Origin: Brenneria rubrifaciens
GTDB lineage: Bacteria; Pseudomonadota; Gammaproteobacteria; Enterobacterales; Enterobacteriaceae
Assembly (NCBI RefSeq): GCF_005484945.1
Contig: NZ_CP034035.1
Span: 3,410,001-3,474,000, forward strand
Reading direction: 5' to 3'
Length of the DNA stretch: 64,000 bases
Shown: positions 17,978 through 28,447 of the stretch, piece after piece
Layout: every line of letters begins with the position of its first letter
How positions within the stretch are numbered: the first letter of the stretch is position 1
The notes under the pieces: generated by a model
Database searches by the model: none
What the model was told of the DNA's origin: nothing
What the model saw: the letters and a program-made list of their open reading frames with translations, nothing else
Position numbers and translations under genes: made by a program

Positions 17978-18760
17978 TCAAACCAAATACTTCTCCTGTA
18001 AAAACTGACGAGCCCGTTTGTCCAACCCATATTCGGCTTCAAGCCAGCTATCGACAGAGCCATAACGTTCATCAATTGCTTGCAACGCCGTCACGATAAA
18101 TTCTTCCTGCACCGACAGCACATAAGAGAACTGCCGTAATGCTTTTTCATTGAGCGTTTTGGCCAGTTGCGTCACCAGTTGCTGACGGAAAGGAGCCAGC
18201 GTGGTATCGGTCAGCAGATAGTCTTCCACCACCGTTTGCTCATCCGCCCCCAGCGCGAACATCACCAGCGCGGCCCCCATCCCGGTGCGGTCTTTACCCA
18301 CGGCGCAATGCTGTACCAGCGCGCCTTGATCCGGCTGCAACAGCAGCGCCGCCAGTTGGCGGTAAGCCGAATTATCAAATGGCAAACGGCGATAGAGCTC
18401 CAGCATAAACGCCCGCGAATCAAACGCCGCCAGTACATCTGATCCTAACGAATCCAGATTCGCCGTCACTTCATGACGCAACGGGTTGGCCGGAAACGCA
18501 TGGTAGTTCGCACCAGACCAAAGCACATCGGGCTTAACCGCAATCTCGTCCTCATCCCGATAATCAACGACGTGAGAAACCGGAACGCCGGCAAGATATT
18601 CACAGTCGGCCTGACTCAGCAAATCCAGCGAGCCGGCGCGAAACAGTTTGCCGTGACGGATGAGCCGCCCGTCTGCGGCGCGGTTCCCGCCCAGATCGCG
18701 GAAGTTAATCCCGCCGTCAAGCGGGAGTAAAGAAGGATGGAGCAACGTTGGTTCGGTCAT
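17978..18760 (-). CDS. Tyrosine-protein phosphatase, DSP-like family
   Basis: Phosphatase of about 260 residues in the family of Mycobacterium PtpB and Listeria LipA. The N-terminal GGINFRDLGG and the P-loop signature HCAVGKDRTG (cysteine nucleophile, invariant arginine) are clear. The substrate could be phosphotyrosine or phosphoinositide; the sequence does not decide. The start MTEPTLLHPS is preceded by GGGAGAT at good spacing and is preferred to an ATG 12 codons upstream. No signal peptide is evident, so it is probably cytoplasmic. It lies upstream-adjacent to udp on the same strand in a different context from E. coli. Confidence 0.85.
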   Translation of the reverse strand: MTEPTLLHPSLLPLDGGINFRDLGGNRAADGRLIRHGKLFRAGSLDLLSQADCEYLAGVPVSHVVDYRDEDEIAVKPDVLWSGANYHAFPANPLRHEVTANLDSLGSDVLAAFDSRAFMLELYRRLPFDNSAYRQLAALLLQPDQGALVQHCAVGKDRTGMGAALVMFALGADEQTVVEDYLLTDTTLAPFRQQLVTQLAKTLNEKALRQFSYVLSVQEEFIVTALQAIDERYGSVDSWLEAEYGLDKRARQFLQEKYLV

Positions 18761-18897
18761 AGATCTCCCTGCGGTGTTGTCATAAAGGGCAAGCAAGGCA
18801 ACCGTATGGTGTCAGACAGCGCATCATATCGGTAACCGATTATCAGGAAGCGGGCCGCCATCAATAACGGCCAGCCCGAAATGTACGGAAGTTGAAA

Positions 18898-19668
18898 TTA
18901 CCCGGCAGCCAGCAACCGGCGGGTGGCATCCAGCAAAACCTGGATAACGGTCGTTTCAGCCAGTTTTACCGCCGCCGCATCCGGGGTTTCCTGTTGGGTA
19001 CGATTAACTATCACACCGGCGATCATCCCGGCTTTCAACCTCTGACTGGCGCACATGGTCAGCAGCGTGGCGGACTCCATTTCATAATTCAGCACGCCCA
19101 TGCTTTGCCATTCTTCCATTGAGCCACGGAAACGGCGGACGACGCGGCCAGAAAACGTATCGTATCGCTCCTGACCGGGATAAAACGTATCGGATGATGC
19201 GGTCACGCCAATGTGCAGCGCAACGCCAGCCGCTTTGCCCGCATCGACCAGCGCGGTGGTACAGTCAAAGTCGGCGACCGCCGGGAATTCCATCGGCGCG
19301 AAATGCAGGCTGGCGCCGTCGAGACGCACCGCTGCCGTGGTCACCAGCACATCGCCCACCTCGATCCCTTCCTGAATGGCGCCGGTAGTCCCGACACGCA
19401 GGAAAGTACTAATCCCGAGCTGAGCCAGTTCTTCTACCGCAATCGACGTTGACGGGCCGCCAATACCGGTAGAGCAGACAATCACCACCTTTCCATCCAG
19501 TTCCGCCCGCCAGGACATGAATTCACGGTGCGATGCCAGAAACGCCGGGTTATCCATCAGACGGGCTATTTTTTCGACACGCTCAGGATCGCCGGGAATG
19601 ATCGCCAGCGTAGCCCCCTGCAAATCGCTTTTTGTCAAACCGAGATGGAAAACATCAGATTTAGGCAT
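18898..19668 (-). CDS. udp: Uridine phosphorylase
   Basis: Cytoplasmic enzyme for phosphorolysis of uridine to uracil and ribose-1-phosphate (pyrimidine nucleoside salvage). The 256-residue product has the family start [17 protein letters not shown], the phosphate-binding [20 protein letters not shown] near residue 90, and the nucleoside-binding [12 protein letters not shown] segment [13 protein letters not shown] near 195. Two CRP-like half-site pairs lie upstream with the spacing seen at E. coli udp, so catabolite and CytR control is expected. It is divergent from the dienelactone hydrolase gene, as in E. coli udp/ysgA surroundings. Confidence 0.97.
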   Translation of the reverse strand: MPKSDVFHLGLTKSDLQGATLAIIPGDPERVEKIARLMDNPAFLASHREFMSWRAELDGKVVIVCSTGIGGPSTSIAVEELAQLGISTFLRVGTTGAIQEGIEVGDVLVTTAAVRLDGASLHFAPMEFPAVADFDCTTALVDAGKAAGVALHIGVTASSDTFYPGQERYDTFSGRVVRRFRGSMEEWQSMGVLNYEMESATLLTMCASQRLKAGMIAGVIVNRTQQETPDAAAVKLAETTVIQVLLDATRRLLAAG

Positions 19669-19731
19669 AACCGCCTCCAGACAAGCTCGTCGAGTAGTCG
19701 AAAAATGCTAGCGTATTGCCACATGGTTTTT

Positions 19732-19803
19732 AGTGACAGGCATCACTCACCAAGAAGAAACAAAAAAAACAGCATACACAAATAATGTGACATTAATCGC
19801 AAA
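19732..19803. promoter_or_regulatory. Two CRP-like sites upstream of udp
   Basis: Site 1 (19732-19747) reads AGTGA-N6-TCACT and site 2 (19786-19801) reads TGTGA-N6-TCGCA, against the consensus TGTGA-N6-TCACA. Their centres are 54 bp apart. This is close to the spacing of the paired CRP sites with CytR between them at E. coli udp and deoP2, so a CRP/CytR switch is probable. Confidence 0.65.
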
Positions 19804-19921
19804 TTCAGCCACAAAAAAGTCGCTTACGGTGATACACCCTTTTATTGTAGATTTTTTAATCATCGGTACGCTTTGTCGCAATTGTGAATTTTCATAGCAG
19901 GCCCACTATAAGGAGATCGCC

Positions 19922-20749
19922 ATGAAGACTGATAAGCCAACCGCCCTCAGACATCTGCCACGGGGACTCTCTCCAGCCGTAGCACCGCAGGCCGCCTCCA
20001 CCCTGATGACGGATACCACAGATATCATCGCCGGTGAAACCACCATTCCCTCTCAGGGCGAACCGCTGCCGGCCTACCTTGCCAAACCCGCCAATCAAAT
20101 GCCTCCTTTCCCTGTCGTGCTGGTGGTTCAGGAAATTTTCGGCGTCCATCAATATATTCAGGATATTTGCCGTCGTCTGGCCAAACAAGGCTATATGGCT
20201 ATCGCGCCCGAACTCTATTTCCGTCAGGGCGATCCCAATCAGTGTGATGAAATTCAACAGATTCTGACCAAGCTGGTTTGCAACGTGCCCGATGCGCAAG
20301 TTCTGTCCGACCTCGACCATGCTGCAAACTGGGCCATCAAACAGGGAGGCGACGCCAGCAAGCTTGCCGTTACCGGTTTCTGCTGGGGCGGGCGTATCGC
20401 TTGGCTCTATGCCGCCCATAATCCGCAGTTGAAGGCGGCGGTCGCCTGGTATGGCAAACTCAGCGGCGCTAAGACGCTGAATAGTCCCAAACACCCTATT
20501 GATATCGCTACGGGACTCAGCGCACCCGTGCTGGGGTTGTACGGTGCCAAAGACGAGGGAATTCCGCTGGAACAGGTGGATAGAATGCGTCAGGCGCTAC
20601 GCGCCGCTAATGCGGAGGCAGAGATGATTGTCTATCCGGATGCAGGGCACGCTTTTCATGCTGACTACCGCCCCAACTATCATGCCGAATCCGCACAGGA
20701 CGGCTGGCAACGTATGTTGGCGTGGTTTAAAAAATACGCAGTAGGTTGA
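19922..20749 (+). CDS. ysgA: Dienelactone hydrolase family protein (YsgA-like)
   Basis: Alpha/beta hydrolase of 275 residues matching E. coli YsgA, next to udp and metE as in E. coli. The nucleophile cysteine lies in GFCWGGRIAWLYAAHN near residue 157, and the catalytic histidine in YPDAGHAF near 242; an aspartate in the GAKDEGIP loop completes the triad. The natural substrate is not known in enteric bacteria. A good ribosome-binding site (AAGGAGA) precedes the ATG. An IS remnant in the same frame starts directly after its stop codon. Confidence 0.9.
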   Translation: MKTDKPTALRHLPRGLSPAVAPQAASTLMTDTTDIIAGETTIPSQGEPLPAYLAKPANQMPPFPVVLVVQEIFGVHQYIQDICRRLAKQGYMAIAPELYFRQGDPNQCDEIQQILTKLVCNVPDAQVLSDLDHAANWAIKQGGDASKLAVTGFCWGGRIAWLYAAHNPQLKAAVAWYGKLSGAKTLNSPKHPIDIATGLSAPVLGLYGAKDEGIPLEQVDRMRQALRAANAEAEMIVYPDAGHAFHADYRPNYHAESAQDGWQRMLAWFKKYAVG

Positions 20750-20757
20750 AGTTTACG

Positions 20758-21024
20758 TGTGACGAAATGGGGCAAAAAGATATACGCGCGGCGCAAGGAA
20801 ACGGTGGAGAGAAGCTTCGCGGATGCGAAACAACATCATGGTCATCGTTATGCGCGGTTCCGTGGTCTGATAAAGTGCAGATGCAATGCCTGCTTGCGGC
20901 CACAGCGCAGAATATGAAGAAGATGGCGCTGCTGGCGCTGTGTTATCTGCTGTTACTGGCTGACTACAACGCGGTAAAGCGTAATGAGCGCCGAAGAGCG
21001 ACGCTGAACGCGGTAGTGGGATAA
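20758..21024 (+). pseudogene. IS1182-type transposase C-terminal remnant
   Basis: Translation from 20759 gives KETVERSFADAKQHHGHRY and RFRGL, the C-terminal DDE-region signature of IS1182-type transposases, then shifts frame. After a one-base change near 20870 the next frame continues VQMQCLLAATAQNMKKM and ALLAL, the expected continuation. No N-terminal part, second frame or terminal repeats were found, so this is a dead fragment between ysgA and metE. Confidence 0.75.
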
Positions 21025-21070
21025 AGACAAAAAATATCGCGTTCGCGACCAACCGTCGCTCGTAAAACAG

Positions 21071-21129
21071 AACCCCACGTGAAAACATGGGGTTCGTCAT
21101 CAATCTGAAGGGAGGCTTTGCGCCTCCCT
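21071..21129 (-). terminator. Terminator region of metE
   Basis: Two hairpins lie beyond the metE stop. One has arms AGGGAGGC/GCCTCCCT (21109-21129) directly after the gene. The other has arms AACCCCA/TGGGGTT (21071-21094) and on the minus strand is followed by CTGTTTT. Either could end the metE transcript. Confidence 0.6.
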
Positions 21130-21147
21130 GTATATTACCGCGAATAA

Positions 21148-23415
21148 TCAGGCCTGAGCTTCTCGCAAACGCTGCGCCGCCTGAACCATGTTCGCCAGCG
21201 CCTGGCGGGTTTCCGTCCAGCCACGGGTTTTCAGACCACAATCCGGGTTAACCCATAAGCGTTCGGCCGGGATGCGCTGCGCCGCTTTCAACAACAGGGC
21301 TTCCATCCATTCAACGCTCGGCACGTTCGGCGAGTGAATGTCGTACACGCCTGGGCCGATCTCGTTCGGATATTCAAACTCTTCAAACGATTCCAGCAAT
21401 TCCATATCGGAACGTGACGTCTCGATGGTAATCACATCCGCATCCAGCGCCGCAATGGAATCCATGATGTCGTTGAACTCGCAATAACACATGTGGGTAT
21501 GAATCTGGGTATCATTCTGCGCCACCGCCGCATTCAGACGGAAAGCATCCACCGCCCAGGCCAGATATGCATCCCAGTCGGAACGATGCAGCGGCAGACC
21601 TTCACGCAGCGCCGGTTCGTCGATCTGAATAATACCGATGCCCGCTTTTTCCAGATCGGCCACCTCATCACGCAGCGCCAGTGCGATTTGCTTCGCAATG
21701 GTTTCACGCGTCACGTCTTCGCGCGGGAAAGACCAGCACAGAATCGTCACCGGGCCCGTCAGCATCCCTTTCATCGGCTTATCCGTCAGAGACTGGGCGT
21801 ATTTCGCCCATTCAACCGTAATGGCTTCAGGACGGCTGACATCGCCAATGATGACCGGGGGCTTCACACAACGAGAACCATAGCTCTGCACCCAACCGTT
21901 CTGAGTAAAGACAAAACCATCCAGATGCTCGCCAAAGTATTCTACCATGTCGTTGCGCTCGGCTTCACCGTGCACCAGGACGTCCAGCCCCAGACGCTCC
22001 TGCTCCGCCACCGCCTGCTTGATGTGCTCGGCAATACCGGTACGGTAGTGATTGCCATCCAGACGACCTTGTTTGAAGTCCAGACGCAGACCGCGAATTT
22101 CCGTGGTTTGCGGGAAAGAACCAATGGTGGTGGTCGGCCATGCGGGCAGATTAAAGCGCTTACGCTGGGCTTTGGCCCGTAGCGGATAAGGCTGCTGACG
22201 CTGGCTGTCCTGCGGGGTAATGGCCGCCAGACGCTGGGCGACCGCCGCATTGTTAACGCGGGCCGAGGTACGGCGGGCGCGGATCGGCGCGCTATATTCT
22301 TCCAGAGCCTGTGCGTTACCGCTATTCAGCGCCTGAGCGAGCAGGGACAGCTCCGAACATTTCTGGATGGCAAACGCAAACCAGCTTTTTACCTCATCGT
22401 CCAGACGCGTTTCGACGCTTAAATCGATCGGGCTGTGCAGCAGCGAGCAGGAACTGCCCAGCCACAGTGCGCGTTTACCGACCAGCGGTTGCAAACGCTC
22501 AAACCAGTTGCTCAGATCGGCGCGCCAGACGTTACGTCCGTTGATCACCCCCAGCGACAGAACCCAGTTGGCAGGCAGTTGCGCATTCAACGCCGCCGCA
22601 TCATCTTTACCATGAATCAGGTCAACATGCAGACCCTGAACCGGCAACGCTTTAATGGTTTCCAGATTCTGGCCGATGCTGTCGAAATAGGTCGTCAGCA
22701 ACAGTTTCACTTGTCCTTGCAGCGCATCATAAGCCGGTTTGAAAGCGGCCAGCCACTCCTCCGGCAGTTCCAATACCAGCGCCGGCTCATCAATTTGCAC
22801 CCACTCGATACCGCGTTCGGCCAGCTCAGTCAGCACCTGCTGATAGACCGGCAGAATGTCCTGCAACAGTGACAAACGATCAAACTGCTCACCCTTCACC
22901 TTACCCAGCCACAGATAGGTGACCGGCCCCAGCAGCACCGGCTTCACCTTGTGGCCAAGCGCCAGCGCTTCATCCACCTCATCCAGCAACTGAGTCCAGG
23001 TCAGTTTAAACTGCTGACCATGGGTAAATTCCGGCACCATGTAGTGATAGTTGGTGTTGAACCACTTGGTCATCTCGGCTGCCGCCGCAGGTTCACCCGT
23101 CGGCGCACGCCCGCGGCCAATACGGAACAGCGTATCCAGATCGACGGAACCGTCAGCATTCTGATGACGCGCCGGCACGTTACCCAGCAACAGGCTGGTC
23201 GTCAGCACATGATCGTACCAGGCAAAATCACCCACCGGCAGCAAATCAACGCCCGCATCCTTTTGTTGTTGCCAATGGCGCGCGCGCAGTTCGCGTCCCG
23301 CCGTCAGCAATTGTTCCTGTGTCGCGTTGCCCGCCCAATAGCTTTCCTGGGCTTTTTTCAGTTCACGGCGTAATCCAACGCGCGGAAAACCCAGTGTGTG
23401 ATTTAAAATCGTCAT
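21148..23415 (-). CDS. metE: Cobalamin-independent methionine synthase
   Basis: Transfers the methyl group of 5-methyltetrahydropteroyltriglutamate to homocysteine, the last step of methionine synthesis without B12. The 755-residue length is normal. The start [21 protein letters not shown] is conserved. The zinc/homocysteine site is visible: [12 protein letters not shown] near residue 638 and [13 protein letters not shown] near 725. A GAGG ribosome-binding site precedes the ATG. It is divergent from its activator gene metR, with MetJ-type boxes between them. Confidence 0.98.
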   Translation of the reverse strand: MTILNHTLGFPRVGLRRELKKAQESYWAGNATQEQLLTAGRELRARHWQQQKDAGVDLLPVGDFAWYDHVLTTSLLLGNVPARHQNADGSVDLDTLFRIGRGRAPTGEPAAAAEMTKWFNTNYHYMVPEFTHGQQFKLTWTQLLDEVDEALALGHKVKPVLLGPVTYLWLGKVKGEQFDRLSLLQDILPVYQQVLTELAERGIEWVQIDEPALVLELPEEWLAAFKPAYDALQGQVKLLLTTYFDSIGQNLETIKALPVQGLHVDLIHGKDDAAALNAQLPANWVLSLGVINGRNVWRADLSNWFERLQPLVGKRALWLGSSCSLLHSPIDLSVETRLDDEVKSWFAFAIQKCSELSLLAQALNSGNAQALEEYSAPIRARRTSARVNNAAVAQRLAAITPQDSQRQQPYPLRAKAQRKRFNLPAWPTTTIGSFPQTTEIRGLRLDFKQGRLDGNHYRTGIAEHIKQAVAEQERLGLDVLVHGEAERNDMVEYFGEHLDGFVFTQNGWVQSYGSRCVKPPVIIGDVSRPEAITVEWAKYAQSLTDKPMKGMLTGPVTILCWSFPREDVTRETIAKQIALALRDEVADLEKAGIGIIQIDEPALREGLPLHRSDWDAYLAWAVDAFRLNAAVAQNDTQIHTHMCYCEFNDIMDSIAALDADVITIETSRSDMELLESFEEFEYPNEIGPGVYDIHSPNVPSVEWMEALLLKAAQRIPAERLWVNPDCGLKTRGWTETRQALANMVQAAQRLREAQA

Positions 23416-23431
23416 CGTTAATTCCTCATTT

Positions 23432-23455
23432 AGACGTCCAGATGTTTACACATCC
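23432..23455. promoter_or_regulatory. Met boxes (MetJ operator) between metE and metR
   Basis: Three abutting 8-bp units, AGACGTCC, AGATGTTT and ACACATCC, resemble the MetJ box AGACGTCT, the first with a single mismatch. They lie 17 bases upstream of metE in the divergent metE/metR region, where MetJ with S-adenosylmethionine represses. A MetR-type TGAA-N5-(T)TCA element overlaps 23510-23522 imperfectly. Confidence 0.65.
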
Positions 23456-23519
23456 ATAATCCGCAGGTAGTGTATTAATCACAAGCGCAATTTATTCACT
23501 GTCACTGTGAAGGACTCTC

Positions 23520-24455
23520 ATGATCGAATTTAAGCACCTGCGAACGCTGCAAGCACTCCGCAATACAGGATCGTTAGCCGCCGCCGCCGCCGCACTGCAC
23601 CAGACCCAGTCGGCACTGTCCCACCAGTTCAGCGATCTGGAACAACGTCTTGGATTCAGACTATTTGTGCGTAAAAGCCAGCCGCTGCGCTTTACGCCTC
23701 AGGGAGAAATTCTGTTACAACTGGCTGAACAGGTGTTGCCGCAAATCCAACAGGCGTTGCAGGCGTGTCTTGAACCGCATCAGACCACGCTGCGCCTGGC
23801 GATTGAGTGCCATAGCTGTATTCAGTGGCTGACGCCCGCACTGGATGAGTTCCACCAAAACTGGCCGCAGGTGGTCATGGATTTCAAATCCGGCGTGACG
23901 TTTGACCCCCAGCCCGCGTTGCAGCAGGGCGAACTGGATCTGGTGATGACCTCGGACATCATGCCGCGCAGCGGCTTGCACTATTCACCGCTGTTTGATT
24001 TTGAGGTCAGACTGGTGCTGGCGCCCGATCACCCGCTGGTGGGAAAAGAAAAAATTGAACCCGAGGATCTCGGGGCCGAAACGCTGATGATTTACCCGGT
24101 ACAGCGCCAACGACTGGACGTATGGCGCAACTTTTTACAACCGGCGGCGGTCAGTCCGGCCTTAAAAAGCGTAGACAACACGCTGCTGTTGATTCAAATG
24201 GTCGCCGCCCGGATGGGCATCGCCGCGCTGCCGCATTGGGTGGTGGAAAGCTTTGAGCGTCAGGGCCTCGTGACCACCAAAACGCTGGGAGAAGGACTCT
24301 GGAGCCGGCTGTACGCGGCCGTCAGGGACGGAGAACAGCGCCAGCCGGTACTTGATGCATTTATTCGTTCGGCGCGTCAGCACGCTTGCGAACATTTACC
24401 GTTTGTGCGGGACGCGTCACGACCCAACGCCGGTGTACCCACAGTGAGGACATAA
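23520..24455 (+). CDS. metR: LysR-type activator of methionine genes
   Basis: Homocysteine-responsive LysR regulator that activates metE and related genes. The N-terminal winged helix ([20 protein letters not shown], then [13 protein letters not shown] and [13 protein letters not shown]) matches MetR. The product has 311 residues, close to the E. coli 317. AAGGA lies 9 bases before the ATG. It is divergent from metE, its main target. Its last 95 bases overlap the 3' end of bioP on the opposite strand. Confidence 0.96.
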   Translation: MIEFKHLRTLQALRNTGSLAAAAAALHQTQSALSHQFSDLEQRLGFRLFVRKSQPLRFTPQGEILLQLAEQVLPQIQQALQACLEPHQTTLRLAIECHSCIQWLTPALDEFHQNWPQVVMDFKSGVTFDPQPALQQGELDLVMTSDIMPRSGLHYSPLFDFEVRLVLAPDHPLVGKEKIEPEDLGAETLMIYPVQRQRLDVWRNFLQPAAVSPALKSVDNTLLLIQMVAARMGIAALPHWVVESFERQGLVTTKTLGEGLWSRLYAAVRDGEQRQPVLDAFIRSARQHACEHLPFVRDASRPNAGVPTVRT

Positions 24456-25260
24456 TAATTATTGCGCCAAGCATAAAACTCGGCCAATGGGGTTTTTCCT
24501 GCCAGATAGCCAGGTTGACGAGCAACGCGGCGGGAACATGGAAATTATTCATGATCCCAAGCGTACCCGCATCAACCTGGGTCGCGCCGTAGTTCCACAT
24601 GAAATACCCCAGCCCCGAGGCGGCTACGCCCAACCAGATCAAAACCCCCCATTGCAACGATGTGGTAGGGAGTTTCCCGGCATTACCGAACAGTATCCAG
24701 GCCACCACCGAAACCGCCAGCGCGCCCAGATAAAACCATGAAAATGCAGTGTGCTGCGGCATCGGATGCACTTCCATCAGGCGCTTGTAACCAACCTGTC
24801 CGATAGCAAAAAAGATATTTGCCGCCTGCACCAGGATCAGCCCCCAGACGAAATGGGGACTAATTTCGTCATAGCGGATCACCGCCGCCCCCAGGACCGC
24901 CAATAGCGCACTCAAGACATATCCCCAGCGCAGCCGCTCACGCCGTAATAGATCGTAAATTAACGTGACATACAATGGCGTCATGACGGTGAAAAGTAAA
25001 AACTCCGGCACGGTCAAATACAGATAAGCCTGGAAAACAAACAGATACATAATCCCCAACTGGCAGGCTCCCACCAGTAAATACAGGAGAAGAACACGCG
25101 GCGCATAGCCGCGCCAGCGCAGGAACGGCATGAAAACCAACGCTGCCAATCCGACACGCATCAATACCGAAAACCAGCTGTCTACCTGACCGGCCAGATA
25201 TTCACCAATCAAACTAAATGAAAAAGCCCACAAAATGGTGGTGATAACGAGTAATGGCAC
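24361..25260 (-). CDS. bioP: Biotin transporter BioP (YigM), EamA family
   Basis: Inner-membrane carrier of 299 residues with about ten hydrophobic segments in two EamA repeats. It matches E. coli YigM/BioP ([18 protein letters not shown] near the start, [19 protein letters not shown] near residue 235). In E. coli it also lies next to metR. The start is GTG at 25260. The 3' end overlaps metR by 95 bases in the convergent sense, so each C-terminus is encoded opposite the other. Biotin uptake is known for the E. coli protein and inferred here. Confidence 0.92.
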   Translation of the reverse strand: MPLLVITTILWAFSFSLIGEYLAGQVDSWFSVLMRVGLAALVFMPFLRWRGYAPRVLLLYLLVGACQLGIMYLFVFQAYLYLTVPEFLLFTVMTPLYVTLIYDLLRRERLRWGYVLSALLAVLGAAVIRYDEISPHFVWGLILVQAANIFFAIGQVGYKRLMEVHPMPQHTAFSWFYLGALAVSVVAWILFGNAGKLPTTSLQWGVLIWLGVAASGLGYFMWNYGATQVDAGTLGIMNNFHVPAALLVNLAIWQEKPHWPSFMLGAIIIMSSLWVHRRWVVTRPAQTVNVRKRADAPNE

Positions 25261-25461
25261 AATGAAATCCGCTCAATAAGGAAATGACCGTATTGTAATA
25301 GAGAATGGCGTTTAAGTTTCAAGCAAATGGGTTTGCATCTGAATAAATTACAGGCAAGCAAAACACGAATAAGGGATGGAAAAAAACTCAGTATAATCGG
25401 CACGCGATATTAATCCCAACGCGCATCACGATACAGGCAATACCGGCGCCTTCGCCAACAA

Positions 25462-25493
25462 TAAAAACCCCCTTCAGTGATTACGGAAAGGGG
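25462..25493 (-). terminator. Rho-independent terminator of pagP
   Basis: Minus-strand hairpin with arms CCCCTT and AAGGGG around a 13-base loop, followed by GTTTTTATTG. It lies 49 bases beyond the pagP stop. The rest of 25261-25541 shows no gene. Confidence 0.7.
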
Positions 25494-25541
25494 ATGTAAC
25501 TCGTTAAAAACGTTTAGCAATAAGCTGGAGAAATGTGCTTA

Positions 25542-26225
25542 TTAAATTTGCCATCTGAACCAGGCAAAAAAAACATTACCATTATTGTGTGTTCCAGGGA
25601 TATACGTCGCCTGGAAAGAAAGCTTGTTGTAACTGATTGAAGCCAAAGGCAACAGAACCGGAATAGGGATATAATTCCAATTATCCCGCATCGTAACACC
25701 GGCAGTAAACCCCAACCCTAACTGGAAATCCTGATCGCGAGTGGGCCGCCAGCGCTTCTCAAAACCATAACCGCCAATCGGTTCCCATTTATTGTGCGAG
25801 TCCTTGAAAGCCATAATATACAGTGAATGCCAGTCGCTCTCCTCATCCAGACGCGAGACACCATAACCAGCGCCCCACGGACGCTCGTTATATTCATCTG
25901 TTTTTTCTTTATCGTACGTCCAACGGTTATGCCAGGTAATCGCCGGGATATAAATATCCTGATTCGGCGACGCCGACCAGGTTTTAGAGAGATTATTTTT
26001 GCTTCTCTGCCACCAACTTTCACTCTGCTCCGTCACAGCGGCATCCGTACCCATCGTTGTGCCGTCATTAGGTGAATAGCGGGCGGTGTTATTGGTGTTC
26101 ACCACGCTGCTATCGTTATCCATATTCTGGTTATTCTCCATACCAATACCGGCACTATGCACCAAGAACGGCATACCGGATAACACGACCAAACTTAAGG
26201 TTATTAAAATACGGTTTAAATACAT
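25542..26225 (-). CDS. pagP: Lipid A palmitoyltransferase PagP
   Basis: Outer-membrane beta-barrel enzyme that moves palmitate from a phospholipid to lipid A, giving resistance to cationic antimicrobial peptides. A signal peptide ends near residue 25. The barrel region matches E. coli PagP closely ([12 protein letters not shown], then [15 protein letters not shown] and [19 protein letters not shown]). Catalytic residues are present: His99, Asp142 and Ser143. The protein has 227 residues against 186 in E. coli; the extra roughly 41 residues form an Asn/Asp/Thr-rich segment between the signal peptide and the amphipathic helix. The gene is monocistronic with its own terminator. Confidence 0.95.
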   Translation of the reverse strand: MYLNRILITLSLVVLSGMPFLVHSAGIGMENNQNMDNDSSVVNTNNTARYSPNDGTTMGTDAAVTEQSESWWQRSKNNLSKTWSASPNQDIYIPAITWHNRWTYDKEKTDEYNERPWGAGYGVSRLDEESDWHSLYIMAFKDSHNKWEPIGGYGFEKRWRPTRDQDFQLGLGFTAGVTMRDNWNYIPIPVLLPLASISYNKLSFQATYIPGTHNNGNVFFAWFRWQI

Positions 26226-26405
26226 TATAAGACTCTCTGCAACGTAGCAACGGCATTGGTAGCATTCAATTGAATGGTATAGCTCAAATTATTTTGTCTG
26301 CAAAACAAGACGACAACAAAAGCCAGTTATTATGTAGGCATAAATCTCAACAGGTGCTAAATAAATTTTATTTTAATAAAGTGTTTCAGAAATTTCTTAC
26401 CTGAA

Positions 26406-26437
26406 ATAAAAAAAACCATCTAAATATCAGATGGTTT
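26406..26437 (-). terminator. Rho-independent terminator of cysE
   Basis: Perfect 9-bp stem (arms AAACCATCT and AGATGGTTT, 7-base loop) followed on the minus strand by a run of eight T. It ends the gpsA/cysE transcript. The stretch 26226-26405 between it and pagP is AT-rich and presumably carries the pagP promoter. Confidence 0.88.
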
Positions 26438-26479
26438 ATAAATAAAAGGCTGAATGGATAAATATTGAATGGCTAAAGA

Positions 26480-27301
26480 CTAAATACCATCACCGTATTC
26501 AAAACCGCGATTAACACCGTTAAAATATTGATCCATATCCATCGCGGGCTTATCTGTTTCCGGGCGTCCCACAATTCGGGCAGGCACCCCTGCTGCCGTA
26601 GTATGGGCCGGTACGGGCTGAAGCACGACCGAACCCGCGCCAATCTTGGCGCCGCGTCCCACTTCAATATTCCCCAAAATCTTGGCACCAGCGCCGATCA
26701 TCACGCCTTCGCGAATCTTGGGATGCCGATCGCCGCTGGTTTTGCCCGTACCGCCGAGGGTGACGGATTGCAGGATAGAGACATCATTCTCCACCACCGC
26801 CGTTTCGCCGATCACAATACCGGTCGCGTGATCAAGCATGATCCCACAGCCAATCATGGCGGCCGGGTGGATATCGACACCAAACGAGACTGATATCTGA
26901 TTCTGAAAATAGATCGCCAGCGCTTTGCGATCCTGCGACCACAACCAGTGCCCGATGCGATACGCCTGCAACGCATGGAACCCCTTCAGGTACAACAAAG
27001 GGGTGCAATATTGATCAACCGCCGGATCGCGTAAACAGACCGCCTGAATATCGCGCGCGGCGGAAACGATCATCTGCGGATCGGCCTGATATGCTTCTTC
27101 AGCCACTTCCCGGATCGCAATCGCGGGCATAATCGGACTCGACAGCTTGTTGGCCAACATATAGCTCAGTGCGCTACCCAGATTCTCATGTTTCAGCAAT
27201 GTCGCATGAAAAAAGCTGGCGAGCATAGGTTCGCAGTCTGCCAGACTGCGCGCTTCCGCCTTAATATTTTTCCAGACTCTTTCCAACTCTTCTGTCGACA
27301 T
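26480..27301 (-). CDS. cysE: Serine O-acetyltransferase
   Basis: Transfers acetyl from acetyl-CoA to serine, the committed step of cysteine synthesis, forming the cysteine synthase complex with CysK. The 273-residue product has the helical N-terminal domain (LADCEPMLASFFHATLLKHE) and a left-handed beta-helix domain with hexapeptide repeats around IHPAAMIGCGIMLDHATG (His of the catalytic pair) and SVTLGGTGK. The C-terminal tail ends DGI, with the isoleucine expected for CysK binding. The start MSTEELERVW is preceded by GGGGAG and matches E. coli, so the upstream 10-codon extension is rejected. Confidence 0.97.
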   Translation of the reverse strand: MSTEELERVWKNIKAEARSLADCEPMLASFFHATLLKHENLGSALSYMLANKLSSPIMPAIAIREVAEEAYQADPQMIVSAARDIQAVCLRDPAVDQYCTPLLYLKGFHALQAYRIGHWLWSQDRKALAIYFQNQISVSFGVDIHPAAMIGCGIMLDHATGIVIGETAVVENDVSILQSVTLGGTGKTSGDRHPKIREGVMIGAGAKILGNIEVGRGAKIGAGSVVLQPVPAHTTAAGVPARIVGRPETDKPAMDMDQYFNGVNRGFEYGDGI

Positions 27302-27427
27302 TACCCTACTCCCCGCAGTACCACTTACCACGCGTCAAAATACAATTTCTCACGATGCCATTGGCATACAAAAACAAAATGACTACGGGCTGGCGCCCCG
27401 CATGGAGGAAGCCAGCCGATAGCCGGA

Positions 27428-28447
27428 TTATAATTTAGTACTTTCGTCTTTGCGCGTGCGGCCCAGCAGACTTAATGCCGCTTCACGGGCATCTTTGCCA
27501 CAGTACAAGACTTGCCAAAGCTGTTCGGTTATCGGCATTTCAACACCGCAGCGCTGGGCCAGCGCCAGCACCTCTTTGGTGTTACGATATCCTTCAACCA
27601 CCTGACCAATTTTGTCCTGCGCGCGTTGAACATCCATCCCTTGTCCCAGCATCATACCGAAACGCCGGTTGCGGGATTGGTTATCCGTACAGGTCAGCAC
27701 CAGATCGCCCAACCCTGCCATGCCCATGAAAGTGGAGGGATCGGCGCCCAACGCGACACCCAGCCGCGTCATTTCCGCCAGTCCGCGGGTAATCAACGCC
27801 GTGCGGGCATTGGCGCCAAACTCCATGCCGTCAGACATTCCCGCGCCGATGGCAATCACGTTTTTTACCGCGCCGCCAAGCTGGACACCGATAAAATCGG
27901 GGTTGCTATATACCCGGAAGCTTTTCCCACAGTGCAACAGGTGCTGGAGGTCGTCGGCGAAATCGCCGTCCGTTGCGGCCAGGGCAATCGCCGTGGGCAG
28001 ACCTGCCGCCAGCTCTTTCGCAAAAGTCGGACCGGATACCACCGCTAGCGGAATTTGCTCGCCTAACGCCTCACGCGCCACATCCTGTAACAACCGTCCG
28101 GTTTCCGCCTCCAGCCCTTTAGTTGCCCATACAATCCGCGCATCCGCACGCAGATGAGGCTTGATCTGGCTTAACATATCGCCGAAAACATGGCTGGGCA
28201 CCACCACCAGCACATTTCTGCTCGCGGCTAATGCCCGCGCCAAATCAGTTTCCAGTTCCAGCGTATCGGGAAAAGGGACATCAGGCAGAAATGCTTGATT
28301 GCAACGCTCGGCCTGCAACGCCTGAATGTGCTTAGGTTCATGTCCCCAGAGCACAACGCGATGGCCGTTGCGCGCCAGCGTAATGGCAAGTGCAGTGCCG
28401 TATGAACCGGCGCCGACAACCGTCATGGAAGCGTCAGGCGCGTTCAT
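27428..28447 (-). CDS. gpsA: Glycerol-3-phosphate dehydrogenase [NAD(P)+]
   Basis: Makes sn-glycerol-3-phosphate for phospholipid synthesis by reducing dihydroxyacetone phosphate in the cytoplasm. The 339-residue product has the dinucleotide-binding [20 protein letters not shown] near residue 10, the catalytic-lysine region [16 protein letters not shown] near 192, and the NAD domain loop VSGPTFAKE near 138. Its ATG overlaps the secB stop codon (TGATG), implying translational coupling. It is followed by cysE at 126 bases, as in E. coli. Confidence 0.97.
   Translation of the reverse strand: MNAPDASMTVVGAGSYGTALAITLARNGHRVVLWGHEPKHIQALQAERCNQAFLPDVPFPDTLELETDLARALAASRNVLVVVPSHVFGDMLSQIKPHLRADARIVWATKGLEAETGRLLQDVAREALGEQIPLAVVSGPTFAKELAAGLPTAIALAATDGDFADDLQHLLHCGKSFRVYSNPDFIGVQLGGAVKNVIAIGAGMSDGMEFGANARTALITRGLAEMTRLGVALGADPSTFMGMAGLGDLVLTCTDNQSRNRRFGMMLGQGMDVQRAQDKIGQVVEGYRNTKEVLALAQRCGVEMPITEQLWQVLYCGKDAREAALSLLGRTRKDESTKL

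Noticed and set aside
21493..22182. 229-codon frame opposite metE
   Set aside because: Arg/His/Gln-rich antisense shadow of a highly conserved gene.
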